Assembly: GCA_964443225.1 (NCBI GenBank)
Contig: CAYUCC010000002.1
Coordinates: forward strand, 1-64,000
DNA: 64,000 nt
Direction of reading: 5' to 3'
From: SSC4 sp964443225
GTDB lineage: Bacteria; Chloroflexota; Anaerolineae; SSC4; Amarolineaceae
Below the pieces are notes generated by a model that saw nothing but the letters and a program-made list of their open reading frames with translations, searched no databases and was not told where the DNA came from. The translations under genes and the position numbers were made by a program. Of the stretch, positions 46,968 to 57,900 are shown in pieces. The stretch's first letter is position 1. Each line of letters starts with the position of its first letter.

Positions 46968-48689
46968 GTGACACTCAAATCCAAAGAATCTCTGCTGAAC
47001 GGAAAATATGTCATCGAGCAAGTGCTTGGTCAAGGTGGCTTTGGCTTTGTTTACCTGGCTCATGACACCATCATTGGCCGTTTACTTGCGATCAAGGAAA
47101 TGAATCCGTCGTTGGCAGAAGACGAGCGTATGGTGAGCCGCTTTCTGACAGAGGGTCGTGCCACACTCAAACTACGCCACCCCAATATCGTTGAGGTATA
47201 CGACGTTTTTTCCGATCGTGGATCGTACTTTTTGGCCATGGAGTACTGTCCTGGCGGCGCACTGGATGAACGTTTGGACGAAAGACGATTCACTGTCAAC
47301 GAAGCCATGATCATCATGGATCAGATATGCGCTGGAGTGGCGTACTCTCACAGCCAAAGCATCGTCCATTGCGATATCAAGCCAGCCAACGTTCTCTTCG
47401 ACGTAAATGGCGTGGCCAAGGTAACAGATTTTGGTGTCGCATACGTGTCTCCCAAGGCCATGGCGCGTTCTTGGGAAACTGTGGGCGGATTTGCCGCTGG
47501 TACACTGTTTTACATGGCACCTGAGCAGCTGGATGGTGTCCGCGACGATCCTCGCATCGATGTGTATAGTCTTGGTGCCGTGCTCTACGAGATGGTTACA
47601 GGGAGTAGTTACCTCGATTTTCGAACAGCCGAGACGATCAGCGATCACGTCCACAACGCATTGCTTATCAAACAAGGGACACCTGTGTCTCTACGCCAGT
47701 TGGTACCAGATATTCCTGCCTGGTTAGATGAAGTCGTGTCGTTGGCCCTGTCGAAGCAGCCGATGGCACGGTATCCGAATGCCGGCGCATTGCGCACTGC
47801 TTTGCAGCGCGCAAATCCTTCTGTGGTGAGTCCCGCCCCCGCTAGACCCACCACCGTTGTTCTGCCAGTGATCGCGAGTCAGAAAGCAGCGTCATCATCA
47901 CCGGTATCCCCAGCGGCTCGCCGAACGCCGGTGCCGTCATTCACCCGACCGCACCTCAAGGTACCACCCGCGCGCAACAGGCCAGCGTGGTTATGGCGGG
48001 TGGCCATCGGCTCGGGCATCGTACTTGTTTTGGCCATCGTAGTCTTGGGCAAAATGTGGGAGCCAATACCAGATGAACCCGCGAAGACGGCCACAGTCCA
48101 AACGTCTCAGCCGGCCACCGCGACGCCGCAGCCTGCAACATCGACTACCGTGGTGGAGGGCACCGCTGAAACAACGATGCCGCTCACTGCAACCAGCACG
48201 CCCAGCCGAACATCTGTCACCCTGACTTCACCACCAATCACCGCGACTTCGACGCGTACGCCAACTCCACCTCCTGCGGAAGCGACCGCGTCACCCACCG
48301 TGGTTACGCCAACTCCGACCGGTCTGGTGGCACCGATATTGGTTAGCCCGGCAGATGGGACGAGTGTAAGCGGTGAGACAACTTTTTCCTGGCTCTGGCC
48401 AGGGCCAGATCTGGCGACCAACCAGGCGTTTGAGGTGCGTATCTGGAAGGAGGGGCAATCCGACCACTATGGTGCCACCAGGCTGGTACGCTCCACCAGT
48501 GTAACCTTTAATGTCGCCGGTGCTTATGCTGTTTCCAAAGGTGGAAGTGGAGATTACCGCTGGACGGTAGCTGTAGTACCAATTCCATATCAGCCCACGG
48601 GGCCGGAAGCAACTCCGCGCATGTTGCGAATTGAGCTGGGTGGCGGTGAGTCAGGTGACGCAACCCCGACTCCAACGCGACCACCGTAA
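46968..48689 (+). CDS. Transmembrane Ser/Thr kinase with HCD loop and outer beta domain
   Basis: The GTG start at 46968 has AAGG about 7 bases upstream. The product has 573 residues. Kinase motifs: LGQGGFGFVYLAHD, LAIKEM, HCDIKPAN (H134-C135-D136), VTDFGVAY and FYMAPEQL. As in the 11164 kinase, Cys replaces Arg before the catalytic Asp. A membrane segment lies near 345-367 (IGSGIVLVLAIVVLG), then a Thr/Pro-rich linker of about 80 residues and a fibronectin-III-like outer domain (about 450-560; PILVSPADGTSVSGETTFSW). It is separated from the main cluster by the inverted-repeat remnant but probably belongs to the same signalling set. Confidence 0.93.
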   Translation: MTLKSKESLLNGKYVIEQVLGQGGFGFVYLAHDTIIGRLLAIKEMNPSLAEDERMVSRFLTEGRATLKLRHPNIVEVYDVFSDRGSYFLAMEYCPGGALDERLDERRFTVNEAMIIMDQICAGVAYSHSQSIVHCDIKPANVLFDVNGVAKVTDFGVAYVSPKAMARSWETVGGFAAGTLFYMAPEQLDGVRDDPRIDVYSLGAVLYEMVTGSSYLDFRTAETISDHVHNALLIKQGTPVSLRQLVPDIPAWLDEVVSLALSKQPMARYPNAGALRTALQRANPSVVSPAPARPTTVVLPVIASQKAASSSPVSPAARRTPVPSFTRPHLKVPPARNRPAWLWRVAIGSGIVLVLAIVVLGKMWEPIPDEPAKTATVQTSQPATATPQPATSTTVVEGTAETTMPLTATSTPSRTSVTLTSPPITATSTRTPTPPPAEATASPTVVTPTPTGLVAPILVSPADGTSVSGETTFSWLWPGPDLATNQAFEVRIWKEGQSDHYGATRLVRSTSVTFNVAGAYAVSKGGSGDYRWTVAVVPIPYQPTGPEATPRMLRIELGGGESGDATPTPTRPP

Positions 48690-48713
48690 CGAGTTTGTCT
48701 GAGGAGCAACAAC

Positions 48714-51599
48714 GTGAGGCACCTGAATGTTGCACATTGCCCACAAAACCAGCGCGCCTTGCTCTCGGCGGTGCTCGTAGGGATAGTCCTTCTTGCTCTG
48801 GGGTTAGCCGCCACGAGCCAGGCCGCACGACCGGCGGTGGCGATCAGTGGTTGGAGCCCGGCCACACCGCTGCCGGAAACACTGGACAGCACCGCCGCCG
48901 TGGCTGTGGGAAATTGGTTGTATGTTATTGGCGGATTGCATGGAGAAGAGGCGAGCACCGTAGGGCGCCGGGCGCGGATCAATGCGAACGGTAGCCTAGG
49001 GACCTGGCAGTTGGTCACGCCGCTTCCCCTTGCATTGGATGGTCACGCGGCCGTGACGCACAACAATCGAATCTATGTGGTCGGGGGGTATGGGCAGCGC
49101 AGTATCTTCATGGCATCCATCCATGCCGATGGCTCACTGGGGGACTGGCAAGTACTGAGCCAGCTTTCGCAGCCGCGCTATGCAGCCAGTGCAGTGGTGT
49201 TGAACAACACCTTGTACGTGCTGGGGGGTTACGATACCAGTCCACTCAGCAGCACCCTACGTGCCCCAATCAGGGCGGATGGCACGCTCGGTGCCTGGAC
49301 GCAGGACCGGTCGTTGCCCACCACCCTCTACCGGTTCAATGCCGTTACTCACCGTAATGCTGTTTATGTCATTGGTGGACGACCTACGACGGGTTCTGTG
49401 TCGCGCAAGGTCTACCGCGCTGTACAGAACGGCAACGCAACCCTCGGTGATTGGGTCGAGATGGGTTACGACATCTTGCCAGCAGAACGGGCCGATGCAG
49501 TGAGCCTCGTGGCGTTGGGTCGGCTGTTTGTCATTGGCGGCACAGATGGCAACCTGGGTCGGGCCAGTGTGAATGGTTTTGACATCCGGTCCGATGGTGG
49601 GCTAATGCCTGCAGGCGTCAGCCCAGCCCTGCCGGCGGCGCGCTGGCGTGCAGCCGGCGTGGTCAGCCAACATCAGGACTTGTACATAATTGGTGGGCAG
49701 GGACAAGGCAATGTCCAGGCAAACACCGTTTTTCGCGCGCGCGTGGTGGCAGAGTTGTTTGTGCCCCAAGTTCGTCACCAGCTGACCCCAACGCCGACAC
49801 CAGTTTCCACACCACCGTCCGGCATCGACCTCCTGGGTCAGGCCGGTGGCTCCAGCTACATGGTGGACGTGGTTGGCAGCTATGCGTTTCTTGCGGATGG
49901 CCCACGTTTGGTGGTTCTCAACGTCACTGACCCCAGCAACCCTCAGGTGGTTGGACAACCCATTCGACTGCCGCGCGTCATCCGTTATCTCAAGGCAGCT
50001 GGCAGCCTCTTGTACATAGCCAATGATCTGGCAGGTCTGCAGATTGTAAGTGTTAGCAACCCAACGCATCCAGTCGTCATTGGCAACTTCGACACCCGGG
50101 GCTCGGCGCGTGCCGTATATGTCGTCGGTTCCATTGCGTATGTTGCCGACTTCGACCGTGGTCTGCAAATCATTGACGTGGCCAACCCGGCGAGGCCTGT
50201 CCTGCGTGGCGCGTATGACACGACAGACAACACATTTGGGGTCTTTGTGGCCGGCGCGACGGCTTACCTGGCCAATGGCCAACTTGGACTAATCACCGTG
50301 GATGTTAGCAACCCGGCCACACCGATCCTGCGTGGCAGTTATAATACGCCTGGTTTGGCGCTGGACGTGATGAGGAACGGCAATGTGGCCTATGTAGCGG
50401 ACGGCGCAGGTGGAATGCTAATGATTGATGTTGCGAATCCGACCGCCCCGTCCCTGCTTGGCGCCTACGATACGCCAGGCTATGCGTATCGCGTCACTGT
50501 ACAGAATCCGTTGGCCTACATAGCCGATGACAATATGGGGCTACAGATCGTGAACATGAGTAATCCAGGTAGCCCGATACTCGTTGGGTCGTACAACACG
50601 CCTAGTGCGGCATCGGGTGTCAAAGTCGTGGGCTCACTAGCTTTTGTTGCCGACGATGATGGTCTGCAGATCATCGATGTGTCCGACCCTGCACTGCCAA
50701 TCATGGAAGGGTACTATCGTTCTGTAGCCAATGTTCGTGATGTTGATGTGCGCAACGATATGGCATTTGTGGCAACATTGTATGGTCTTGAGATCCTGAA
50801 TGTCAGCAATCCCGCGGCGCCAGTTGTGGTGGGACACTATAGGGTGGGCCTCTCTCCTTGGGGATGGGGCATCATGGCTACCAACACGTACGTATACATG
50901 ACCACTGATGAGCAGGGATTGCATATCTTCGATGTCAGTAACCCGGTCGCGCCTGTGCTCGTTGGCAGTTACGACACACCGGGCTTTGCAGCCGCCGTGG
51001 ATGTAGTCGAGAATATTGCCTATGTCGCCGATGGGGCACAGGGACTACACATCATTGACGTAAGCAATCCGTACGCGCCTGTGCTGCGTGGGTCGTACAA
51101 CACCCCTGGTTGGGCGCGACAGGTCAAGGTAATTGGTGGCCTAGCGTACGTGGTCGACAACGAGTATGGGCTGCAAATCATTGACGTCAGTTACCCGACG
51201 AACCCTGCCCTGCGAGGGACATATGATACACCGGGCAATGCGTATGGTATCGATGTGGTTGGTATCACTGCCTATGTAGCTGGTGGTATGGATGGCGGCC
51301 TGATCATGTTGAATGTCAGTAACCCGGCCAGTCCGTACTTAATCGGTGTCTTTCGCACGCCAGACTCGGCCCGCGGGGTACACGTGGCCGGTGGGCTGGC
51401 CTATGTAGCCCAAGCTGACAGTGGGCTGATCGTCGTGGATGTGTCAAATCCGGCTGCACCTATTCTGCGAGAAGTGGCACGTAGCATGAGCTTTGCTTGG
51501 GATCTGCAGATCGTCGATGACGTAGGAGGTGACACATCTGTGTACATCGCCGATCGAGACGGTGGTCTCTCAATTTGGCGTTATGACCGATATGAGTGA
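48714..51599 (+). CDS. Secreted double beta-propeller protein (kelch-like plus LVIVD repeats)
   Basis: The GTG start at 48714 follows GAGGAG; the product has 961 residues. A signal peptide or anchor spans about 15-40 (LLSAVLVGIVLLALGLAA). Residues of about 48-345 hold six kelch-like blades (LYVIGG, IYVVGG, LYVLGG, VYVIGG, LFVIGG, LYIIGG). From about 385 to the end there are 13 LVIVD-type repeats of about 43 residues, with cores such as LQIIDVSNP followed by AYVADG. Both parts should fold as propellers outside the cell. The role is unknown; a cell-surface binding or adhesion function is plausible. It lies 24 bases after the kinase gene. Confidence 0.92.
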   Translation: MRHLNVAHCPQNQRALLSAVLVGIVLLALGLAATSQAARPAVAISGWSPATPLPETLDSTAAVAVGNWLYVIGGLHGEEASTVGRRARINANGSLGTWQLVTPLPLALDGHAAVTHNNRIYVVGGYGQRSIFMASIHADGSLGDWQVLSQLSQPRYAASAVVLNNTLYVLGGYDTSPLSSTLRAPIRADGTLGAWTQDRSLPTTLYRFNAVTHRNAVYVIGGRPTTGSVSRKVYRAVQNGNATLGDWVEMGYDILPAERADAVSLVALGRLFVIGGTDGNLGRASVNGFDIRSDGGLMPAGVSPALPAARWRAAGVVSQHQDLYIIGGQGQGNVQANTVFRARVVAELFVPQVRHQLTPTPTPVSTPPSGIDLLGQAGGSSYMVDVVGSYAFLADGPRLVVLNVTDPSNPQVVGQPIRLPRVIRYLKAAGSLLYIANDLAGLQIVSVSNPTHPVVIGNFDTRGSARAVYVVGSIAYVADFDRGLQIIDVANPARPVLRGAYDTTDNTFGVFVAGATAYLANGQLGLITVDVSNPATPILRGSYNTPGLALDVMRNGNVAYVADGAGGMLMIDVANPTAPSLLGAYDTPGYAYRVTVQNPLAYIADDNMGLQIVNMSNPGSPILVGSYNTPSAASGVKVVGSLAFVADDDGLQIIDVSDPALPIMEGYYRSVANVRDVDVRNDMAFVATLYGLEILNVSNPAAPVVVGHYRVGLSPWGWGIMATNTYVYMTTDEQGLHIFDVSNPVAPVLVGSYDTPGFAAAVDVVENIAYVADGAQGLHIIDVSNPYAPVLRGSYNTPGWARQVKVIGGLAYVVDNEYGLQIIDVSYPTNPALRGTYDTPGNAYGIDVVGITAYVAGGMDGGLIMLNVSNPASPYLIGVFRTPDSARGVHVAGGLAYVAQADSGLIVVDVSNPAAPILREVARSMSFAWDLQIVDDVGGDTSVYIADRDGGLSIWRYDRYE

Positions 51600-51949
51600 A
51601 CCGTAAACGAGATCACGATTCCTTGATTAGTCGTCGTTTTGTCGAAGGAATGTGAGAATCTGAATAGGTGTGATGCAACGATCCAGTACATACTCCAACA
51701 TTTCGCCCCAAGATTGAACATCATTGCTGCGTTGTGGCATCATCGGGCAAAACGACATCCGAGCCAATGGTCGAAAGATCTTGATACGTCAGATCACCAA
51801 AGAGCAGGCCACCTGTTTTCTCAATTGGTGCACTGAAGAAGAAGAACACGCAGTGTATTTGTCGAATGAACATCAACCGTTTTCTTGCGACGGTGGTGCA
51901 CATTGATGAATTGCACTGAGTCGCCCGGATTGGGGAGATTGGGTTTCCT
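51600..51949. other. Intergenic region before the STAND gene
   Basis: About 350 bases. Short frames through 51639-51836 and 51724-51906 have no good ribosome-binding site or start; the second (RKILIRQITKEQATCFLNWC) could be a decayed gene fragment but I cannot support it. A weak hairpin is listed separately. No clear promoter could be placed. Confidence 0.4.
51618..51651 (+). terminator. Weak hairpin after the propeller gene
   Basis: ATTCCTT at 51618-51624 and AAGGAAT at 51645-51651 are exact inverted repeats around a 20-base loop, 19 bases after the stop codon. There is no following T-tract and the loop is long, so a terminator role is doubtful. Confidence 0.25.
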
Positions 51950-54900
51950 ATGACCTACCGTGAAGCCTTCACCAATCTGATCCAGTTTCTGGGCCAGCTG
52001 TACTCTGACCAGGTCAGCATCCGCCGGATCATCATCCAGGTGGACCTGCCGATCGAGCAGATTCTGTTCAGCGGCCGCGCCGACAATACGTGGGCGGATG
52101 TGCTTAACAAGGCACGCCGGCACAACAAGGTAGAGGACATCTTTGCCATCGTGCGGGCTGAATACCCCGCAGTGCCTGAGCTGCATACGGCCATGGCGGG
52201 CTACCGCGCGGCCGTGGCCTGTGGCGACATCCCTTCTCTTCCCCTGCGCCGCTGTGACTTCTACGCCCACGTCTCCTTGCCGCCCAACTTCGTAGCCCGG
52301 CCGGCGCTGCTCAGTGACGTGTGCGCGATGCTCCTGGCCACACCTACGATAGCCCTCACATCGGCCATTCCCATGGACGCTCTACATGGCATGGGCGGAA
52401 TTGGCAAGAGCGTGGTCGCGCGGGCGCTGTGTGATGATCCCGAGGTGCAGAATGCCTTTTCTGACGGCATCCTGTGGGCCACCATTGGCCAGATGCCTGA
52501 AATAATTCCTCGCCTGCGTGAGTGGATCGAAGAACTGGGTGGGATCATTCCCCAGACCGCACCGACCATCAACCAGCTCAAACAGAACCTGGCCGAGCTG
52601 CTGACCGACCGCGCCTGTCTGTTGATCCTCGACGACGTGTGGCATCGCTCGGATGCCGAGCCCTTCCTGGTAGGGGGACCACGCTGCCGGCTGCTGCTCA
52701 CCACGCGTGACAGCGAAGTGGCGCGCGGGTTGGGTGCGGCCGTGCATCCTGTGCCGGTGATGGACCCTGACGAAGCGGTGGATCTGCTTGAGTTGTGGGC
52801 CAGTGGGGTGCTTCGTCAGGCAGACGTAGCGCTGAAGCAGCAGATCGTGCGTCGGCTCGGTTACCTGCCGCTGGCCATCAAGCTGGCCGGCTCGCAGTTG
52901 CAGCGCAAGTCACCTGCGCGTTGGCTGGCCGGCTTTGATGCCACGCAACTGCAGGAGCGTCGGGTTGAGAAAGTGCATGACAGCCTGGCCAGGACGTTTG
53001 CCTTAAGTCTGGACGAGTTGGAGGCGGTCGACCGTCCATTGTACACGGCGCTGGCCATCTTTCGTGAGGATGAACCGACGCCTCTGTCGGCAGTTGCCCG
53101 GCTATGGGACGGCCTGGCGCAGTACACCGAAGACCAGTCTATAAGCCTGGTATACGATCTGGCGGCGCGGGCCCTCTTGCAGATTGCTGAGAGTGCTGGC
53201 GACAAGACGCCAGTAGCAGTCGTCATCCATGACCTATTGCGAGACTTTGTGACCGCGGAGTTGGGCAAGGGTGGCAAGCTGGCAGCGCACTGGGCAATTG
53301 TTGAAGCGTATCGGCGAATGCAGGCCGGCAACGGTTGGGCAACAGCCCCAAATGATGGGTATCTGTACGATCATCTCGTCTACCACTTGGACCAGTTGGC
53401 CAGTTCTGAGGCATCAGCTGCGGTAGAAGTCAGGGCATTGTTTGCTGATGATGCCTGGCTTCAAAAGCGGGTAAGTTCTTCTGATTCACGTTACGATGGT
53501 TACCTGGCCGATTTGGAAACAGCCTGGTGGCGATCGCATGAAAAGACGTTGCAGCAGATTGAGACTGGCGACGAGCCAGTAACATTTGTCGAATGCATGC
53601 GTTATGCTTTGATTCGCACCAGCATTAATTCGTTATCCAGCAATTATGAACCCGTACTGGTAGCGCGGGCAGTGGAGACAGGTGTATGGGCTGCCCAACA
53701 AGCAGTCAGCGTGGCACTCAGGATTCCGAATTCCCAAGCGCGAGCGAAAATGATGGTGGCGATTCTGGCAGTGGAAGGTCTACCGCCTGAATTGCGCATG
53801 TCGGCGGCGCGGGCGGGGCTGGTCGCCGCCCTGGCCGCCAAGGATCACAGAGATCGTGCCGAGGCACTTGCCGCGCTGGCACCACAGCTTTCGGGTGAGG
53901 AGAAAGCGCAAGCCCTGGCGCAAGGCCTGACTGCCGCGCTGGCTATCCACAATGACAAAGACCGCGCCGAGGCGCTCATGACCCTGGCACCGCAGTTGTC
54001 GCAGAATGAAAAAACACTAGCGCTGGCACAAGGTCTGGCCTCTGCGCTGGCAATCCAGAGTGAGGAGCACCGCGCCAAGGCGCTTACCGCGCTGGCACCA
54101 CAGCTGTCGGGAGAGGAGCAAGCACTCGCCCTGGCGCAAAGCCTGATCGCTGCGCAGACCATAGAGGACGAGCTGTATCGCGCTGAGGCACTTGCTGGCC
54201 TGGCGCCACAGTTGTCGGAAGACCTCCAGGCGCAAAGCCTGGCAGCCACACTGGTGATCGAGAATGATCGGCATCGCGCTTTGGCACTTGCTGCGCTAGC
54301 GCCCCAGTTATCGGGAGAACTCCTGGCGCAAGGTCTGGCGGACGCACTGACAATCAGGGATGAGTGGTATCGAGCCGATGCACTTACTTCCCTGGTGCCG
54401 CGGTTGTCGGGCGAACTCCTGGCGCAAGGTTTGGCCGCCGTGCTCACGATCAAGAATGAGGAGCACCGGGCCAGGGCATTCGCTGCCCTGGCGCCACAGC
54501 TATCGGGTGAGTTCTTGGCGCAAGGCATGACGGTCGCACTGGCAATTGAGCATGAGCCGTACCGCGCCGAAGCACTTGCTGCCCTGGCACCATTGCTATC
54601 GGGAGAAGAGAAAGCACACGCTCTGGCGCAAGGCCTGGCTGCCGCGCAGGCAATCGAGAATGAGTTTTCCCGTGTTGAGGCGCTCTCGATCTTGGTGCCA
54701 CAGCTTGCGGAAAAAGGAAAAGCGCTTGCCCTGGCCCAAAGTATGAACGCCGCACTGGCAATCAAGGACGATCGATATCGCGCCAGGGCGCTCGCTACCC
54801 TTGCGCCACTGCTGTCGGGAGAACTCCTGGCGCAAGGTCTGGCCGCCGCACTGGAATTCTGGAACGAGCCGTACCACCGCGCTCAGGCATTCGCTGCCCT

Positions 54901-57900
54901 GGCACCACAACTGTCGGGAGAACTCCTGGTGCAAGGTCTGGCCGCCGCACTGGAAATCAGAGACGACGAGTACCGCGCCGAAGCACTCACCGCCCTGGCA
55001 CCACAACTGTCGGGGGAATTCCTCACGCAAGGTCTGGCCGCCGCACTGGAAATCAGAGACGACGAGTACCGCGCCGAAGCACTCACCGCCCTGGCACCAC
55101 AACTGTCGGGAGAACTCCTGGCGCAAGGCTTGGCTGCCGCACTGGCAATCGAGAATGAGCGGTACCGCGCCCATACACTCGCTGCCCTGGCACCGCAACT
55201 GTCGGGAGAACTCCTGGCGCAAGGTCTGGCCGCCGCACTGGCAATCAGGAACGACACTCACCGCGCCGAAGCACTCACTGCCCTGGCACCACAGTTGTCG
55301 GGAGAAGAGAAAGCACACGCTCTGGCGCAAAGTCTGGCAGCCGCACTGGCAATCGAGGATGAGCTGCACTGTGCCAAGGCACTCACTGCCCTGGCACTAC
55401 TGCTATCGGAAGAAGAAAAGGTGCTAACCTTAGCGCAAGGTCTGGCCGCCGCATTAGCATGCCAGGATGAATGGTCCCGTGCTGGGGCACTCACTGTTAT
55501 GGCACCGCATCTGTCGAGAGAACTCCTCGCGCAAGGTCTGGCAGCCGCACTGGCAATCAGAGTCGACGAGCACCGCGCTCAGGCACTCGCTGCCCTGGCA
55601 CCACAACTGTCGGGAGAACTCCTCGCGCAAGGTCTGGCAGCCGCACTGGAAATCAGAGACGAGAAGCACCGCGCTCAGGCACTCGCTGCCCTGGCACCAC
55701 AACTGTCGGGAGAACTCCTGGCGCAAGGTCTGGCAGCCGTACTGGCAATGAGAGAATTCCGATACCGCGCCGAGGTACTCGCCGCCCTGGCACCACAACT
55801 GACGGGAGAACTCCTGGGGCAAGGTCTGATCAGCGTGCTGGCAATCGAGGACGATCAGTATTGCGCCAAGGCACTCGCTGCCCTGGCGCCACAGCTGTCG
55901 GGAGAACCGCTCGTACAAGCCTTGGACGCCGCGTTGGCAATCTGGTCCGAGAGATACCGTGCTCAAGCGATTGCCGCCCTGGCACCACAACTGTTGGGAA
56001 AACTCCTGACACGAGGCCTGATCGGCGCACTGGCAATCAGGGATAAGTATTATCGAGCCCAGGTGCTTGCCGCCCTATCGTCGCCTCCGGCGGAGGAAAA
56101 ATCACAAACCCCGGAAGTCGCGCTGATAACCAGAGAAGAGAATAATCCCGGCGAGGCGCGAACTATCCTGGTGACGCAGCTGTCGGAGAAGATCTTGACA
56201 CAGCGCCTGGTTGCCACATTGGCAATCTCCGGCGAGTATCGACGGGCCAGGGCACTTGCTGCCCTGGCGCCACGGTTGTCGGAGGCAGAAAGAACACGAG
56301 CCAGGGCGCAAGGTCTGGCCGCTGCGCTGGCTATCCAGAATGACGAGTACCGCGCCCAGGCACTCACCGCCCTGGCACCACAACTGTCGGGAGAACTCCT
56401 GGTGCAAGGTCTGGCCGCCGCACTGGAAATCAGAGACGACGAGTACCGCGCCGAGGCACTCACCGCCCTGGCACCACAGCTGTCGGGAGAACTCCTGGCG
56501 CAAGGCTTGGCTGCCGCACTGGCAATCGAGATCGAGCGGTACCGCGCCGATACACTCGCTGCCCTGGCACCACAGCTGTCGGGAGAACTCCTGGCGCAAG
56601 GCTTGGCTGCCGCACTGGCAATCGAGAATGAGCGGTACCGCGCCCATACACTCGCTGCCCTGGCACCGCAACTGTCGGGAGAACTCCTGGTGCAAGGTCT
56701 GGCCGCAGCACTGGCAAGCGATTTTGAGTGGTCCCGTGCTGAGACGCTCACTGTTCTGGCACCACATCTGTCAGGAGAACCCCTGGCGCAAGGTCTTGCT
56801 GCCGAACTGGAAATCAGAGACGACGAGTACCGCGCCCAGGTACTCACTGCCCTGGCGCCGCAACTATCGGGGGAGGAGAAAGCACTCGCCCTGGTGCAAG
56901 GTCTGGCCGCCGCACTGGAAATCAGAGACGAGAAGTACCGCGCCCAGGTACTCGCTGCCCTGGCACCACAACTGTCGGGGGAATTCCTCGCGCAAGGTCT
57001 GGCCGCCGCACTGGAAATCAGAGACGAGAAGCACCGTGCCCGGGTACTCACTGCCCTGGCACCACAACTGTCGGGAGAACTCCTCGCGCAGGGTCTGGCC
57101 GCCGCACTGGCAATCGGAGAGGAGGAGTACCGCGCCCAGGTACTCGCTGCCCTGGCACCACAACTGTCGGGAGAACTCCTCGCGCAGGGTCTGGCCGCCG
57201 CACTGGCAATCGGGAGCAGGCAGTACCGTGCCCGGGTACTCACTGCCTTGGCACCACAACTATCGGGAGAACTCCTCGCGCAAGGCCTGGTTGTTGCACT
57301 GACAATCTGGAACGATGGCTATTACGCCGAAGCGTTCACCACCTTGGCACCGCAGTTGTCGGGAGTACTCTTGACGCAAGCCCTGGCCGCTGCACGGACG
57401 ATCGAGGATGAACGGTACCGCACCAAGGCACTCACGGCCTTAGTGCCCTATCTATCGAGGGAACAACTCGCGCCAAGCTTGACTGCTACACAGACAATGA
57501 AGGATGAGCGGTATCGCACCGAGGTACTCTCTGCCCTGGCACCACAGCTGTCAGGAGAACTCCTCGCACAAGCCTTGGACGCCGCGTTGGCAATCCAAGA
57601 CGAGCCGTATCGCACCGAGGTACTCTCTGCCCTGGCACCACAGCTGTCAGGAGAACTCCTCGCACAAGCCTTGGACGCCGCGTCTGCAATCTGGACCGAG
57701 GGATACCGTGCTCAAGCGATTGCCGCCCTGGTGCCGCAGTTGTCGGGAAAGGCTTTGACATGGGGTGTGACCGCCGCAATGGCTCTCAGGAACGAGCAGC
57801 ATCGCACCCAAACTCTGACTAAACTGATGTCACAGGTGTCGGCGGAAAACAAAGGACCAGCCTTGACTGCGGCACTGGCAATCGAGCATGAACGGTACCG

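Noticed and set aside
51639..51906. Two short + strand frames before the STAND gene
   Set aside because: They overlap in different frames, start at poor codons and lack ribosome-binding sites.
53845..57243. Several long minus-strand and alternate-frame open frames over the repeat array (up to 397 codons)
   Set aside because: A 96-base periodic sequence keeps any stop-free frame open along its length. Only the + frame links to the NB-ARC domain and has a start.
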